Positions 34,624 through 46,940 of a stretch of 64,000 bases of DNA are shown here, one piece after another. The first letter of the stretch is position 1. Each line of letters starts with the position of its first letter. The position numbers and the translations under genes were made by a program. The notes under the pieces are model-generated. The model was given only the letters and a program-made list of their open reading frames with translations, was not told the DNA's origin and ran no database searches. The DNA comes from Amblyomma americanum (Eukaryota; Arthropoda; Arachnida; Ixodida; Ixodidae): positions 50,742,272-50,806,271 of the forward strand of contig NC_135500.1 of NCBI RefSeq assembly GCF_052857255.1. Reading direction: 5' to 3'.

Positions 34624-35960
34624 CAGTGAAAGCTTGTTATAACGTACACGGATGCAGTCGAGCCTGCTTATAACGAACATGAGCGTCATGCAGCGTCCGT
34701 TCATTATATCCGAAAGTTCATAGTAAGTGGACGACAGCTTTAAAGACAGTTGCTTGTCAAAACACAACATTTTTTCTTTGTGAAAAAGTCTGTGATGAAT
34801 GTCTATTTTCGCAGTGCAGATCCGATGAGGGAAATTTCCAGTTTATTTAAAGCAAAAGCATGCTCTTTGCCGAAGCCCTTGGCTAGACAAGTTGTCTGAG
34901 GCTCTCTATGTAGCCCATTGCCACAGCCGCGTTTATGGGTGCTGGCTCCGAAGTTTCATCTCATCTGATTCCTCTGTGTCACTCTCGTCCCGCATTTCAT
35001 AAACGATGCCCTCGTCCGTGCATGGTTCCGCGGTGTCGGCGTCGTCATCGACAGAAATAAAATCACTACAACCAATCTCATGACCAATGTCATGTCGGAG
35101 TTGACGACGCGCTGCCACAAATCTCTGCCGGCTGGTCATCTTCCGAAGCATCAGGCCCGGCATCAGACACTGTGTTGGCGAAGCCGTCCTTGCGGAAGCA
35201 GTTCCACTCGCCAGTGGCCTTCACTGCCACCCAGGCCGCTTTCATCATCTCTACCGCAGAACACAATGGAAATGGCACGGTGTTCCTATCCGCCATCACG
35301 AATTACAACTAGGGCCCGAGATTTGAATGAAGCCATCGAAACGTCCGTACCACAACAAGAGCGACCAAAGGGCGCGATGGGGTAGACGTGCAACGTGCAC
35401 AAGCGGCAATCAAGCCAGTCAAGCTAAAGATACAGACACACAGCACCAGCGGAGAGACCAATGAGGGGCATCCATGAGCGTCAGTGCAGCCACCTCTCTG
35501 TTCCCACGGAAAGCCTGCTTCATGGAGCGTGGCCTCCACGATCGGCATTCGGCTGCGGTTCGGTTGATCGCAGACAACACGTGTGGATTTGCAAGAGAGT
35601 GAGGAGAGGGGAGCGGAGTTGCGAGGAGGGGCGGTAGTGTGATCTTGGTACGAAGCTGGGGAAAGAGTAGCTCGCTTGAGAGCGGCACGAAATGGGGTGG
35701 GCAGTTCGCCTGCTATGAGACTCGGGAAAACATACCGCGCGCCGGGTGCACAAAGGGCTCAGAGGCAGCTTATCTCCCATCACCGCACCGGGTTTACGCC
35801 GTCCATTTGCTGTAACTGATCAGCAGGGCTTAATGACGTTCGTTATACATGGGATTTTGTGCCATTGAAACAATGCATATTTTGACGGTCGTGCAGGTCT
35901 CGTTTGTTATAAGTGAAAGTTCGTCTTAAGTGGGGCCAGTATATGTAGGCTCCACTGTAT
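34624..35960 (-). pseudogene. pogo/Tigger-like element remnant
   Basis: Ends carry GAAAGCTTGTTATAACGTAC and CAGTCGAGCCTGCTTATAAC on the left. The complement of CAGTGGAGCCTACATATACT is on the right, with CTTATAACAAA further in. The minus strand holds MMKAAWVAVKATGEWNCFRK and then DGFA (about 35250-35180), the equivalent of AVQFIFGAWAEVSSSTVMNC in the pogo copy at 38407, followed by acidic tails. The catalytic region is gone. Confidence 0.7.
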
Positions 35961-38046
35961 TACAAATTATTGGCAGTGTGAAATCATTCCTAAATGTTTT
36001 CAACAAACACATGCATTTCTTACTTTACGTAGCGAATATGGCTTTGCTTAAAATGGATATATCGAACTGCCGAGAGCCAAACTGTGCTTGCGCGGACGGC
36101 AGCCGGCAGGCTTTACCTCAAGACACGGGTGACTAGTGGTGGTGTGGCCACAACGGCACAGAAGATATAATGGTGAAAACAGCTGGTATCCAGGCAGTCA
36201 GAACCCGTTTGCACCTCTGGCACCCGTAGACAGTGCCTCAGAACCAAAAGCATGGTCTGTTGTTGTAGCTTTTGAGCAGCCGTCCTCTGCTCACATAGAC
36301 TCTTATGGAGCAGAGGTGGTTACAACTGCGATAGCTTTCGTCGTCCTGGCCTCAGATTTTTCATGAAATGCTGCTGTAATGCGAGGAAGCCATCCAGCTG
36401 GTGTTTGACCTGCCACTGCCGCGTGCTGCAGTGCTTTGCAGGGAAGTCAACCTAGCTGACGTTTGTGGCATTGGTTTTTCGGCCTCTGTAATCGCTGCGA
36501 GCAGCTTCAAAATGGTGCTAAAACTGCAGAAAAGGCCTCCCCTATCGTTCTTTTGCTGAATAAATTTTTCTTCTCCAGTGTGGGTTTTTGGAGAAATTTA
36601 TAATACATATTTTGGCTTTATCGAACCGTATTACAGGTTTTTGCTTATTTGCTATAAGACGATTTCAGTGTAGTGCCCATTATAATTTTCATGTGAGTAG
36701 ATCATCACAAATGGTACGGCGGGTATACTTTTAATATTTCTGGATTTTTTTCGGCTTCTTTAAAAAGATTTTTAGCACAGTCTGATAATGTTGAAAAGCA
36801 CATTTATAAAGCTATCCTTTAACACTTTACATTCTACTGTGAAAATATTTTACTCATGAAAATTTATATCAAGGACACTTTGAAAACTGCCTTTTCTCAT
36901 GCAGTGTGAGAAAAAAATTTCCAACTCGAAAGGTTTTTCAGTTATAAATTCAAACTTTTCGTGGCTAGTTTACAAAGATTTTGGAAAGATTTTGTGTGTT
37001 ACAGAATGTTTCTAATATTTTTGCTCTAAGAGAGTCTTGTCAGTTAAATTTGTTGCTTAATTAAATTTTTTTGCATGTTTGCCAATTCTGAAGCTTGGTT
37101 GTCGCGAATAATTCCAGTAACGGTAATGGAGACGACAGTTTGGTTGCAAATAAAAACATAAAGGTATGTTTTTACAAAGCAATGAGCTCGGACTTGCTTG
37201 TACGCCTTTGCAATGGTTGTGCCACAGTCAGAAGATCCTTCGACAGAGCTGCCAATTTTTTTGCAATATTATAACCAAGTATTTGTGTTGAAATATATTT
37301 CTTCAAAAAGCTCATGCTATTCTCATCACTTTCATGAAAATTTTGCTTTTTATACCTCGTATATATTGCAGAAAAAGTTGTGTCTCAAACCTATCAAAAC
37401 GGCTCATTTTTTCCATGCTAACTAAAAAGGTAAACCTCAATTAAACAAATTCTGTAAAATTGGCAGTTACTTCATAATACTGAAACTTAGCTACATCAAA
37501 ATTCATTGCCTAGCTTGCTAAGATTCTGCCAAGAACGCGCTGTGGATAGCTCCAAGGAAAAACCTTTATTTGCGATTAAAGTGGTCCCTTACTTCTACCT
37601 TTCTTTGCCAGCAGAAACAGCGTTACACAAGTGCCCTGGATGCTCTGCTGACATGACGAAGCATTCTGCCACAGCTGCGACCTCGTGGCTGGCTGTGGCG
37701 GAGTGACTCTAGCCTTGCCCCCCTGCCCCCTTCCTTTACTCTCCTTTCTTTGTCCATGTCGGCGAGAGCAAGAAGAATTATGAAAACTGGAATACTTTAT
37801 ACATCGAGGATTTCGTTACTTTGATGTTCATTACATCGAGGTTTAACTGTATTGCAGACTTTTCTGGACCGCACTTGACCTAAAGGTTAACTATACATCA
37901 CAGCCATCGTTTGGATGATGAAACCGAAGCAGCATGAGAGATGAAATTCAATTATATATTTAGTGGTCATATTCGAATATCATGCAGGGGTCCATGTATT
38001 CTAATGTGTAACACATCATTTGAACAAAGAAAACACTAAAATAATA
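35961..38046. other. AT-rich intron; one terminal repeat
   Basis: No coding domain. Near 37796-37852 the complement of CAGTTAAACCTCGATGTAAT followed by GAACATCAAAG looks like the right end of a pogo/Tc1-type element. Its left end was not found. Confidence 0.4.
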
Positions 38047-38108
38047 CCATATAAATGCATGTAAGGGCCGCACCCTGTTTTCCCCAAGGAAATATTTAAA
38101 ACATAATA

Positions 38109-40689
38109 GAGTCGAGTCCACTTATAACAATGTTCAAGTGCCACGAAAATTCCATTGTTGTAACCGATAATTGTTATAAACGGGTTACACCAAAAAAAGC
38201 ATAAGAACTGCACGGACGGCAAGTGACATGCGAGCTCCACCGAGGCATCGTTTTGGTGGCATCGAAAGGGGCATTGTAAAAAATATGAGAAGGTTGCTGC
38301 GGCTGCCTCTCAGCTTGGAAAATCCCTTAGTGCCTGAAAAAACAAACAAACAAAGAAAACATGAAAACTTGAAAGCATTTAAATAGGGCAAAATAGCTTG
38401 CGCTTCTCACTTCTTTGCTGAAACAAACCCGTAATCGGTGAGTTTCGACTGCTTCGCGGCAATCTTGCTGACATCGTTCTGGAGGGCATCCAAATGTTGG
38501 ACATGTCCGAGTGAAAGGTTTTTTGCAAAAAAGAAGCCCCACAGGGACTCGATCATTCTTGAGGCTTCCTGATGAAAGACAACTTGTACAGTCTCCGGTT
38601 CATCTTCGTCATCGTTGCTGTCATCATCTTCCGCGCCGGTGACTGCTGCAACGATCGCCTCGTCAGTCAATTCTTCGTTTTTGGTGACTGCATCGTCGGC
38701 GTGCAAGAATTCTTCAAGCCCTTCCGCGTCGCCGTCATCACCGTGCACTGTAGACCAAAGCTCTGTAATCGCCCCATCGGCAGGAGCTTCGCGACACTCC
38801 GTGTCACTGATATCCCCGACGAAGCCCGCTTTTTGGAAGCAATTCATGACGGTGGAGGAGCTGACTTCTGCCCATGCCCCAAAAATGAATTGAACAGCCA
38901 TCAGGAGCGAAATCTTAAAGTCTGGAGCGGGTCGGCATTCACGCACAGCAATGTCCAGGTTAAGAGCAAGCCTGCTCAACACACGCCGGCGATACAATGC
39001 CTTGAAGCACGCAATCGCGCCTGCGTCCATGGGCTGCAAGCCTGCAGTCGTGTTCGATGGCAGGAACAAAATTTTCACATGCGACAGGTTCTGGGCAGTC
39101 TGGTGTGCAGTACAGTTATCAAGGACCAACGCCACCTTCCTGCCTTCATGCTGCATCCGCTGATCGAACTCGCACAGCCACTCGCGGAAAAGTTCACACG
39201 TCATCCACGCTTTCTCATTATGACGGTAACGAACTGGAATCCTCGCAGCACCACGGAAACAGCGGGGATTCCTAGATTTTTCAATTACGAAGGCGGGGCA
39301 CTTGTCGCTGCCGTCCATATTCGCACAGAGGAAAACAGTCGCCCACAATTTGCTCTGCTTGCCGCCCTTACAGGGATCGCCTTTGAGTGGATGCGTCTTC
39401 AACGGAAGCATTTAGAAGACTAGCCCGGTCTTGTCACCATTGTACAAGTCCCGGTCTGCATATGCTTCGCGGATGTACGACAGTGTTTCTTCCAACCACT
39501 TCCGTCTAGCGTCGACATTGAGCTACCCTGCCTCGCCCACGGCTGCCTTGTAGACGATTCCGTGCCTCTCCTTGAAGCGCTGATTCCAGCCACCACCAGG
39601 CTGGAAATCGGTGTTTTGAAGGAGATACGCAAAGTGCTTTGCCTTCTCCGCTAAAATCGGGCCACTAATTGGCAAGTTCATAGCACGTGCGCTAAGGAGC
39701 CACTGATACAGTTCCCCCTCCACGTCTTTGTAGGCACCATGCCGAATCCTCTTCCGGCCATCCTCCATAGCATGGCCAGCACTAGCATGGCATTCGTTTT
39801 CAGTCATCTTGAGCGCGTTGCGGATAATGGTTGAAACTGTTGGCTGTGACAGGCCGTACTTGCATACTAAGTTGCACACTTTTTCACTACCTCGGTGCTC
39901 CCTCAAAATGTTCCGCTTCGTTTCCAAAGATATTGCTGCTCGCTTTCTCTTCTGTGGCAGTTGATCCGGTAGAGCCACGCTGGCCGCGCTTCCTGAAGGA
40001 GAATCGTCCATTGTTGAACTCTGGGGAAGAATCCGATGGGCTTGCAGAACCAGCAGGACCGAGGCCGGTGATGGCAGATGAAAAAACCACGCTGGCAACG
40101 CACGTGCTTTGACATTGTATGCTGCCCTCGGAACATGTGCAGCTCGTGAAGAAGGAACCAAAGAAAGTGGGAACGATGGGGCAGCCCACGCTGAAATGCC
40201 GTTACGCGTGTTCAACGGGCGGCACACCCTCAGAAAGGACTTCTCCCCACGCGGATACAAAAGCAACAAAAGGAAGCGCCTCCCTACCCTCTTCACCTCT
40301 GCCTAGAGGAAAGTGCCCATCTTTTCTTCTCCTCCGAGTCATACAAGCTTCTCCGGCTCACCCCACGCGCCTCGCCTCGTATGCGTCGTCACGTGATCTT
40401 TTCGCAGCCGCTGTGGCCTCTGTGCGGGCGGCTCTGCATATGCGCGTGCGTTTTTTGTGCCGTAAGCGTAGTTTGGCTGGCGTGGTAGCTCCGTTTGAGA
40501 GTTTTTTCTTTTAGGGTTGGCTCCAAATGACTGCATTTAATTGTTATAGCCGACAATCTAGTCTGATAGCATTGTTATAAGCGGTTTATTTTACCATGGA
40601 ACACATTGCAAAGGTGACGGTGCCGCGGCTGTCCATTGCTATATCCGATATATTGTTAAAAGCGGTATTGTTATAAGTGGGTTTGACTG
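38109..40689 (-). mobile_element. pogo/Tigger-class transposon (2.58 kb)
   Basis: The right end reverse complements to CAGTCAAACCCACTTATAAC. The left end is GAGTCGAGTCCACTTATAAC (first base C to G). Both are flanked by TA (38107-38108, 40690-40691). Additional internal copies of ATTGTTATAA occur near each end. It carries one long transposase frame on the minus strand. Confidence 0.9.
38407..40011 (-). pseudogene. pogo/Tigger transposase, intact except for two nonsense codons
   Basis: The minus-strand frame starts at ATG 40011 and ends at 38407 (534 codons plus stop). It has only two in-frame stops: TAG at 39523-39525 (codon 163) and TAA at 39412-39414 (codon 200). Residues 20-65 form a psq/CENP-B N-terminal HTH (KRKRAAISLETKRNILREHR). 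A Tc5-type HTH follows (YQWLLSARAMNLPISGPILA). The catalytic triad is visible: D193 in NGDKTG, D298 in VALVLDNCTAH and D329 in LQPMDAGAI. The D298-D329 spacing matches the DD30D of pogo. The acidic C-terminal tail is usual for Tigger-like proteins. I found no frameshift, so the copy is young compared with most others here. An upstream frame extension to 40296 is probably 5' untranslated. Confidence 0.92.
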
Positions 40690-41033
40690 TATCCGTGTAA
40701 GGGCCACACCAAAACTTTCCATCGCACGCCGTGGCCTCCGTGATCAGCTCTGGCTGCGAGAAACGGTGCACTTGATTGCGGAGGCGACACATGTGCACAG
40801 GAGCCTTCAGGTGCTGTCCACGGATGGCGCCAAAGGCCGTGGCTCATCATCATCATCATTGACAACATTTTCCTTCGCCGCGAGCTCCCGCTATTCATAT
40901 CGGCATCAGTAACATAGCTCCAGCCTTGTGAATGCTTTTGTGGCTGTCAAATGCACGGCAGTTGTGGCAGCGTGTTCGTTCGCCGTAGTTGTGGCCTTTT
41001 TGTGCTGCCGCTAAGCGTTGCAGTTTTAGCACG

Positions 41034-41235
41034 ATGGGCAAGCACCTTAAAAGCTACACGGCTGGGAGTTTGCTGTCAAATATGGCAAGCGTGCAGTGGG
41101 CAGGAAATTCGACGCGGCAGAGAAGTGCGTCTGATGATGGTGCAATCAAAAGGACGCTTTGAGGAACACAAGCTGCAAAAAGCGCGCTTTCCGAGGCAAA
41201 CCGTAGAAGTTTTCCGAACTCGAAGAGCTGCTCTG
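41034..41235 (+). pseudogene. Brinker-type DNA-binding remnant
   Basis: After MGKHLKSYTAG and a small frame change, the plus strand reads KYGKRAVGRKFDAAEKCV, two stops, then WCNQKDALRNTSCKKRAFRG and KFSELEELL. This follows the BrkDBD layout of some pogo-class transposases and parallels the remnant at 7010-7547. Only about 0.28 kb separates it from the element end, so the catalytic part is deleted. Confidence 0.6.
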
Positions 41236-41534
41236 CTAAGTGATAGAAGCAAGGAACAACATCTACGCATTAACAGTAGACATGCTGCGCAACTTCTAGT
41301 GGGGTGAGCGTGCACCAGAGCTCAGCACTAGCTCAGTCGGAATACTCCACGAGTGACGATTGGAGTGGATGTAGAATAAATGTCGGTCATTCCCTTATCG
41401 GCGTGTTTTCACTTAATTTTTTTTTTCTCACATTGCGTGTATGGGCCGCACCCCAAAAATTGGCCCTCAAATCCGAGAAAAAACTGCGGCCCTTACATGC
41501 GTTTATATGGTATCAGGTATCTGTAGTCCTTTAA

Positions 41535-42242
41535 GGGGTGATGGGGGATCAGATGGCAAAAATCGTGAGAAAAGTCGATTTTTGAAAAGTGCACTTTATG
41601 GTATCTTCAACACTCTTTCTATGTTGTACTGAAATATTTCACCCAAAAGTAAACTAAGCTGTCCAAATAAATTTATTTGTGAGCATCTACACGTAGACAG
41701 TGTGTACTAGTTTCAAATTTTCAGGCTTGTTTTCTCGAAAGTTTGCTTTGAGCTTATCACCTTGCTCGTGGAAAGCATAGCACAGCATTGGGAGCACAGA
41801 TTTTAATCCAGTTTGTTTTGTTGTAATTGCTGAAATGTGCCTTACTTCAAGACAGTCTCCGATTTACTGTTTATGCTCACCATTTTTTATTCCACAATAA
41901 TTGGAGCTTGATACATTCTAAACATAAAGAGAATGTGCATACTACGTCGTTTAGAACCGGAGCAGAGAAATAAAAAAAAAAAATTAGAACCTTGATATAA
42001 ACCATACTTCTTAGTAACTACTAAAAACATTTAAAGACCCATAACCCATTTTGCGGTCATGCTAGGCTTTCCACGAGCAAGCAACATGTGACCAACATAT
42101 AAACAATGATAAAATAAAAACTACTGAAGATATCGTCATGAAACTCTGTAGCTGTCTGTTTGATGCTATTTCAAACCAGTGAGCCAAATTTCATCATTAA
42201 GTAAAAAAATATAAAAGTTTGCTCCGATCCCCTCTGCCCCCC
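41535..42242. mobile_element. TTAA-target element, GGGGTGATGGGGGATC type
   Basis: Left end GGGGTGATGGGGGATC, right end reverse complement GGGGGGCAGAGGGGATC. TTAA lies on both sides (41531-41534, 42243-42246). 708 bp, AT-rich interior, no coding domain. Confidence 0.75.
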
Positions 42243-42515
42243 TTAAAGTAAAGACACATTTCTCTGCAGCTGCTGTTATGTGGCAGCAAACCTTGTATGT
42301 TATTAGCAGTTTTAGGTGGAACCTAAGCGCAGTGATGTGATTGCGTGCGAAAAGGCAATGCCTGCTACATGCTGCTATATTATACGACAAATTACGAGTA
42401 ACCTAGCTGTGCCAGGCCTGCACCAAAACTCTATTTCCGAAAAAAATTCTCAGGTGCCATGTGTTATGCCACGTGTTGTAGAAGTACTTCTTGCTGGGCG
42501 AGATGGTGCATAGCT

Positions 42516-42656
42516 TTCTTGGTATGGCGTTGCGCACACGACGAGACGAACACAGGAAAGAGTAGGACGACAGAAAGAGCTCAAAAAGAGTGCTCTTTCT
42601 GTCGTCCTGCTCTTTCCTGTGTTCGTCTCGTCGTGTGCGCAATGCCATACCAAGAA
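42516..42656. repeat. Near-perfect hairpin (65-bp arms)
   Basis: Arm 42516-42580 (TTCTTGGTATGGCGTTGCGC...) is complementary to 42592-42656 with only two or three mismatches and an 11-nt loop. TTATGCCAC occurs on both sides (about 42464 and 42659), possibly a target duplication of a larger unit. Confidence 0.92.
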
Positions 42657-42806
42657 TGTTATGCCACCTTTGATTTAGGCAGCACTAGCGGAAAATGGTA
42701 TTTCTCCGAGAATCCCTTCAACCTGTCCTTATAGCATATATGTGTGAGCGGGCATCCTTTCGGCTGGGCGCGTTGGCACACACGCATTGAAAACAGAAGT
42801 GAAATA

Positions 42807-43866
42807 TTTACACGATTGTAGCTCGACTTGAATGTAAGTCGACCCCCCAAATCACATTTCCGAAAAATAAAAAAAAAAACTTCCGAGGTTTTTAAGCTTG
42901 GACTTGAATAGTTGAACGCGATAGCATTATCTAGCGGCTGCCTTTTATCGCCAGCCGCTATCAACTGCCACACGCAGGCACATTCCAAAGCAAAAATGCA
43001 TTAGTCACTCGACTACTCGTCCACACTTGCGCCATGATCCTCACTAGCGCTGCCGTCATGATCGCTGCAGTGAAATCCCGCACTTCGCGAACGGCCACAT
43101 CACAACATCGCATGGAACAGACAGCTGAAAATTTTCCTCACAGCAGCTGCCACACCTGTACCGCTCATTGCGAACGTCGAACTTGCGGCCCGGCGCGCGG
43201 CTGTTCGTTTCTGCAGCGTAAAGAATGGCAGCCATCTTGAATGTAGCTGCGAATGAGCGCCGGTCGCTTGCCAGACCTGTAGCACAAATGATGACTGACG
43301 AAGCTCTACATTAAAAACTTGTGAAACGCGGCCTCCAGTAGTCAAATGCGTCAGAGCCAAAGAGAAACTATGCGTGAATGGTGTCGGCTCTTCCGTCGGC
43401 TACCAACACTCCCTGGCACCGCTGCCGTTCCGAGTGGGGGTGCCGCCTGAATTGGAACAGCGGCCCTTCCATCAACTATCAACACTCCCTTGAGCGCCAA
43501 GTGAAACACTTGACCTTCCCGTAGAACGCGATTGCGTTATCAGGCCACCACTGCTTATCAACAACCGCAGTCAGCAGCCATGTGTTGCATGCCAGTTTGC
43601 TGCTTATCGATAACCGCCATCGGCTGCCGCCCGCGCACGCGGGGAGGGTATGCCAGTTCTGTGCGTTGACATAGGAGCTGCTCAAGGCCAGCACCAAGAG
43701 TGATGCCATGGAGCCACGCAGCAAAAATTAACCACGCTGTAGCATGCCTGATATCTCATTTGTCTCGCCTATATTTATAGAGTGATGCTTTCGTTTCGAT
43801 CGTAAGTCGACCCCCCCACTTCGGATTTTCAAATTCTAAATATAGGTCGACTTACAATCGTGTAAA
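42807..43866. mobile_element. TA-flanked MITE with TTTACACGATTGTAAGTCGAC ends
   Basis: Left end TTTACACGATTGTAGCTCGA; right end reverse complement TTTACACGATTGTAAGTCGA. Each end is followed by GACCnnnn/GACCCCCC motifs. TA flanks both sides (42805-42806, 43867-43868). 1,060 bp without a transposase. The interior has two related blocks (CGATAGCATTATC... and CGATTGCGTTATC...), each followed by sequence rich in CACTCCCT. Confidence 0.85.
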
Positions 43867-44573
43867 TACAGTAGGCCTGCAGCAGGCAGGGATTTACTCT
43901 GGTCACCCCATGGTGCGGAAGGTACGGCAGAAATGCGCATGGCACAATTATTCACAAACAGTGCCTGTGTTTACTTTCACGTCCTTGCTTGGCTGAAGTG
44001 TGGAAACGGCATGCTACCCCGAAGTTCTCAGTGGCGTCGATTTTGGGGCATTCTTCATGGATTGGCGGGATAATTTTTTTTTACTCACATCGAACTGTTT
44101 CTCCGTTGCCCGGTTACTGTTCTTCAGTGCATATTCGATGGCATGCAACTTCAATTTTTCATCGTAGCCTCTCCTCGCAGGTAGTGTCATGTTGAGTAAG
44201 AAGACTGCACGACACGTGCAAAGCCATCAAAAGTTTCGAGAATTCGACACGACAGCATGCGCTGGCAGGACTTTGTGTTGCCGTCGCATTCATTCTTGAT
44301 GTTGTGAGAATATGAGACTCTGGCCATAAGATAAAATGTTAAACACAGAGTTTTAGCATAGCATGATCCACATTCCACTACCGAGAACCGCATACGCGGT
44401 GAGCTATCTGCGCAGATGGCCCTGATGAGCGCTCACCTGCCACTGCACAGGTGAGCGAAAGCGGATGATTGTAGCTGATTGCACTGTGGTAAAATTCCTT
44501 TTCTCATTTACTCATCAATTTTCTTTTCAAACATAGTTACTAGGAACGACAAAAGATGAGGCATGATTGCGTA

Positions 44574-44647
44574 TAATTTTTTTGCCCTGTATAAGCCGCA
44601 CCTACAAAAAATCTTTAAAAATGCGACTTATACACCAGAAAATACGG
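44574..44647. mobile_element. 74-bp TA-flanked palindromic mini-element
   Basis: Both halves carry GTATAAGCCGCACCT / GTATAAGTCGCATTT facing outward-in. The right end reverse complements to CCGTATTTTCTGGTGTATAA. TA lies on each side (44572-44573, 44648-44649). This is the smallest member of the TA group with such ends. Confidence 0.7.
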
Positions 44648-45093
44648 TACATATCAGTGTGCCAAACACTCACTTTTCCGTGCCAAAAAGCACCTCTGGG
44701 TGCTCCAAGAGCTACTGCAAAGAGACTCCAGCCAATTACATCACCACTCTAAGTAGAACGTTGCTTTGCCAGCATGGGTGTGCCACCACATGTTGTGCAA
44801 CGTCTGTGACTGTTTGGGGCACCCTTTTATCTGGTGTACTCTGTGAACCCTTCTTAGTGTGGAGCAATGAGAGCTTACACACTCCTTCTTCTTTGTGAAG
44901 TGCCACCCAGCCCCGCAGTGTTGTCTGCATGAATGCTGGCAAGACGAGAAGGGGTTGTATCTATTAGTTGGGAGAAGGTTTTGCTTTGATGGTTAAAATA
45001 GTGAATGCGTCCATTAGGCAAGTGAGCACGGTATTATATTCCCGTTCTACGCATCGTCACTCTGCAGTATTCTCTCATATAAGCCGCTCTTAA

Positions 45094-46940
45094 AGGGGTG
45101 GAGACACCAAATTTTGGTTGGCGTGTTCTTTGTTTCAAACGTTGCGTATTGCCCCAGGACGCGTGATACACGCTGCACAATCTATGAATGTGCGGTAAAT
45201 AATTTTTTGCATTATTTATACTGAGCAGTTTCAGTTTCAGTTTCTGAGTGCCGGAGTGTGCCGTGACGTCACGATCAGGGAAGAGCAGCAACCCTGGTCA
45301 CATGGGCCCCAAAAGTTGTGACGCATGTATTGTTGCATCATCTGCTCTCGTACACATGCTGTGCATAGCAGCGCATTTCGAAATCATGTGCCGACAAACT
45401 TGGTCGATACTGCAATATGCTGAAAAAAGCCAAGCTAGCAAGGAACGACACTTAGTCCTGAAACCAAGTGGCTCGCTTCGGCCGATCTCAATCGCCACAC
45501 TGCGTGTGCCAACGTGGTTTCAGCGTTGTATTTCGCTTTGCCACGCCGACGCCGATGCTTGGCGGACGTCTGTGTCGTTGGCCCGTAGCTGACCCTGGTC
45601 ACATTACAGCGACACGATGCCTCACTTTTCCTACCGACCAATACCCGTCTCTGTCTTCACTTCGTGCCGCCTGCGCAGCCGTGCTGCAAGACTGCTCAGG
45701 GTCCTGTGCCTGCTGATTATGATATCTGCTGCTAGTTTAGCAAACAGCCCATGTATTCGCTAAATGAATGCTTCCAGACAATTGTACGGGACTGAGCACT
45801 TACCGCACGGGTACGTAACTCCTCCAGGAATGCGGCCATGACGATGACTGCATCTCGGCGCTACTTTTGTTTATGTATATGCATCTATATACAGGCAGCA
45901 ATTGCGCGTTAGTTCGGCATGAATTGCAAGCTGCGTTCTACTTAGGTTAAGCAAGCTCATCTCTTTTACGCCAGTTGTGGGTTTACTTGTTTGCACAGTG
46001 CGATAACTTTTCAAGAATCGCCGAAGAATGCGAGCAACAGACTGGGGAATGCTTCATAGCCAGGTTGTTGACAACGCATAGGACCGGGGGTTCCGACTCG
46101 TAACTGCCTTTTTACTTTTTCTGATGTGTCCAGTATTTGAATTTAAATTGGTTTATCTAGAGGTATGTTCGGCACCCATATGAGATTAACAAAATGGCTT
46201 AATTTGTTGCCCTCAAGCGAAGGTGATGACTGTAGCTGCCGCCGCGGTTGTCTGCATCATTGACCGACAGACTGGGTCACACCGCCTAGCAGCGGCGCTT
46301 CCCGCTTGATGTATTTGCGTCCTAAGATGTAAACAATCCTCGATTTCAGATCACTGTTGTCAAATCTACGTTCGATGACTATTTGCATTCACTAAACAAT
46401 CGTTGACATTGCCTGTACGAACCCGGCAGACTCGCTAGGCCTATTCGTATTGCAGGTGAGCCGAAGGGTGACCAACTGAACATATGAAATGTGTAGTCGC
46501 TCGTTTCGCTTATTCGTATTACAGAGAAGGTGTAAACAAGAGAGTCATCGTCTCATCGATGTGAAGGTTTCGCTCGGCAGCCGATATAAGGTGCCGGGTG
46601 GTGCGTCAGCAACGTCATATCTGCCGATCAGCACATCGACCGCTGAGTCGCCGAAGCATCGCCTCGCTGATGTCGGGCGTTGGCGTTCATAGTACGTCAC
46701 GTTAATGTGTTGTGATGTCACTGCTATTCACTGATATCGTTCCCAGGGCTCTACGTCACCACCTATAGCGCTAGCGATGGGCCTCGATTGTGAGGAAGAG
46801 CACTTAGTGACTCTTTGGAGCTCAATTAAAATATATTTTAAGCGCTTGTTGCATCCAATACTTCGCCGTGGGTGACCTTACATACAGAGGAAGCCCATAA
46901 CAAGCTTACTATAGCCTCAAAATTTGGTGTCCCAACGCCT
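45094..46940. mobile_element. TTAA-target element, AGGGGTGGAGACACC type (1.85 kb)
   Basis: Left end AGGGGTGGAGACACCAAATT, right end reverse complement AGGCGTTGGGACACCAAATT. TTAA lies at 45090-45093 and 46941-46944. A 114-codon frame at 45248-45592 has no recognisable domain. Confidence 0.8.

Larger units (their letters stand above)
38047..41510 (+). mobile_element. TA-flanked element with Brinker-type remnant, hosting a pogo transposon
   Basis: Left end CCATATAAATGCATGTAAGG and then GCCGCACC. The right end reverse complements to CCATATAAACGCATGTAAGG. TA flanks both ends (38045-38046, 41511-41512). Without the pogo element (38109-40689) it is about 0.88 kb. Near its right side it has a BrkDBD-like reading (41034-41235). 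It has no catalytic domain. Confidence 0.8.

Noticed and set aside
38572..39423. 283-codon plus-strand open frame
   Set aside because: It is the antisense shadow of the pogo transposase coded on the other strand.
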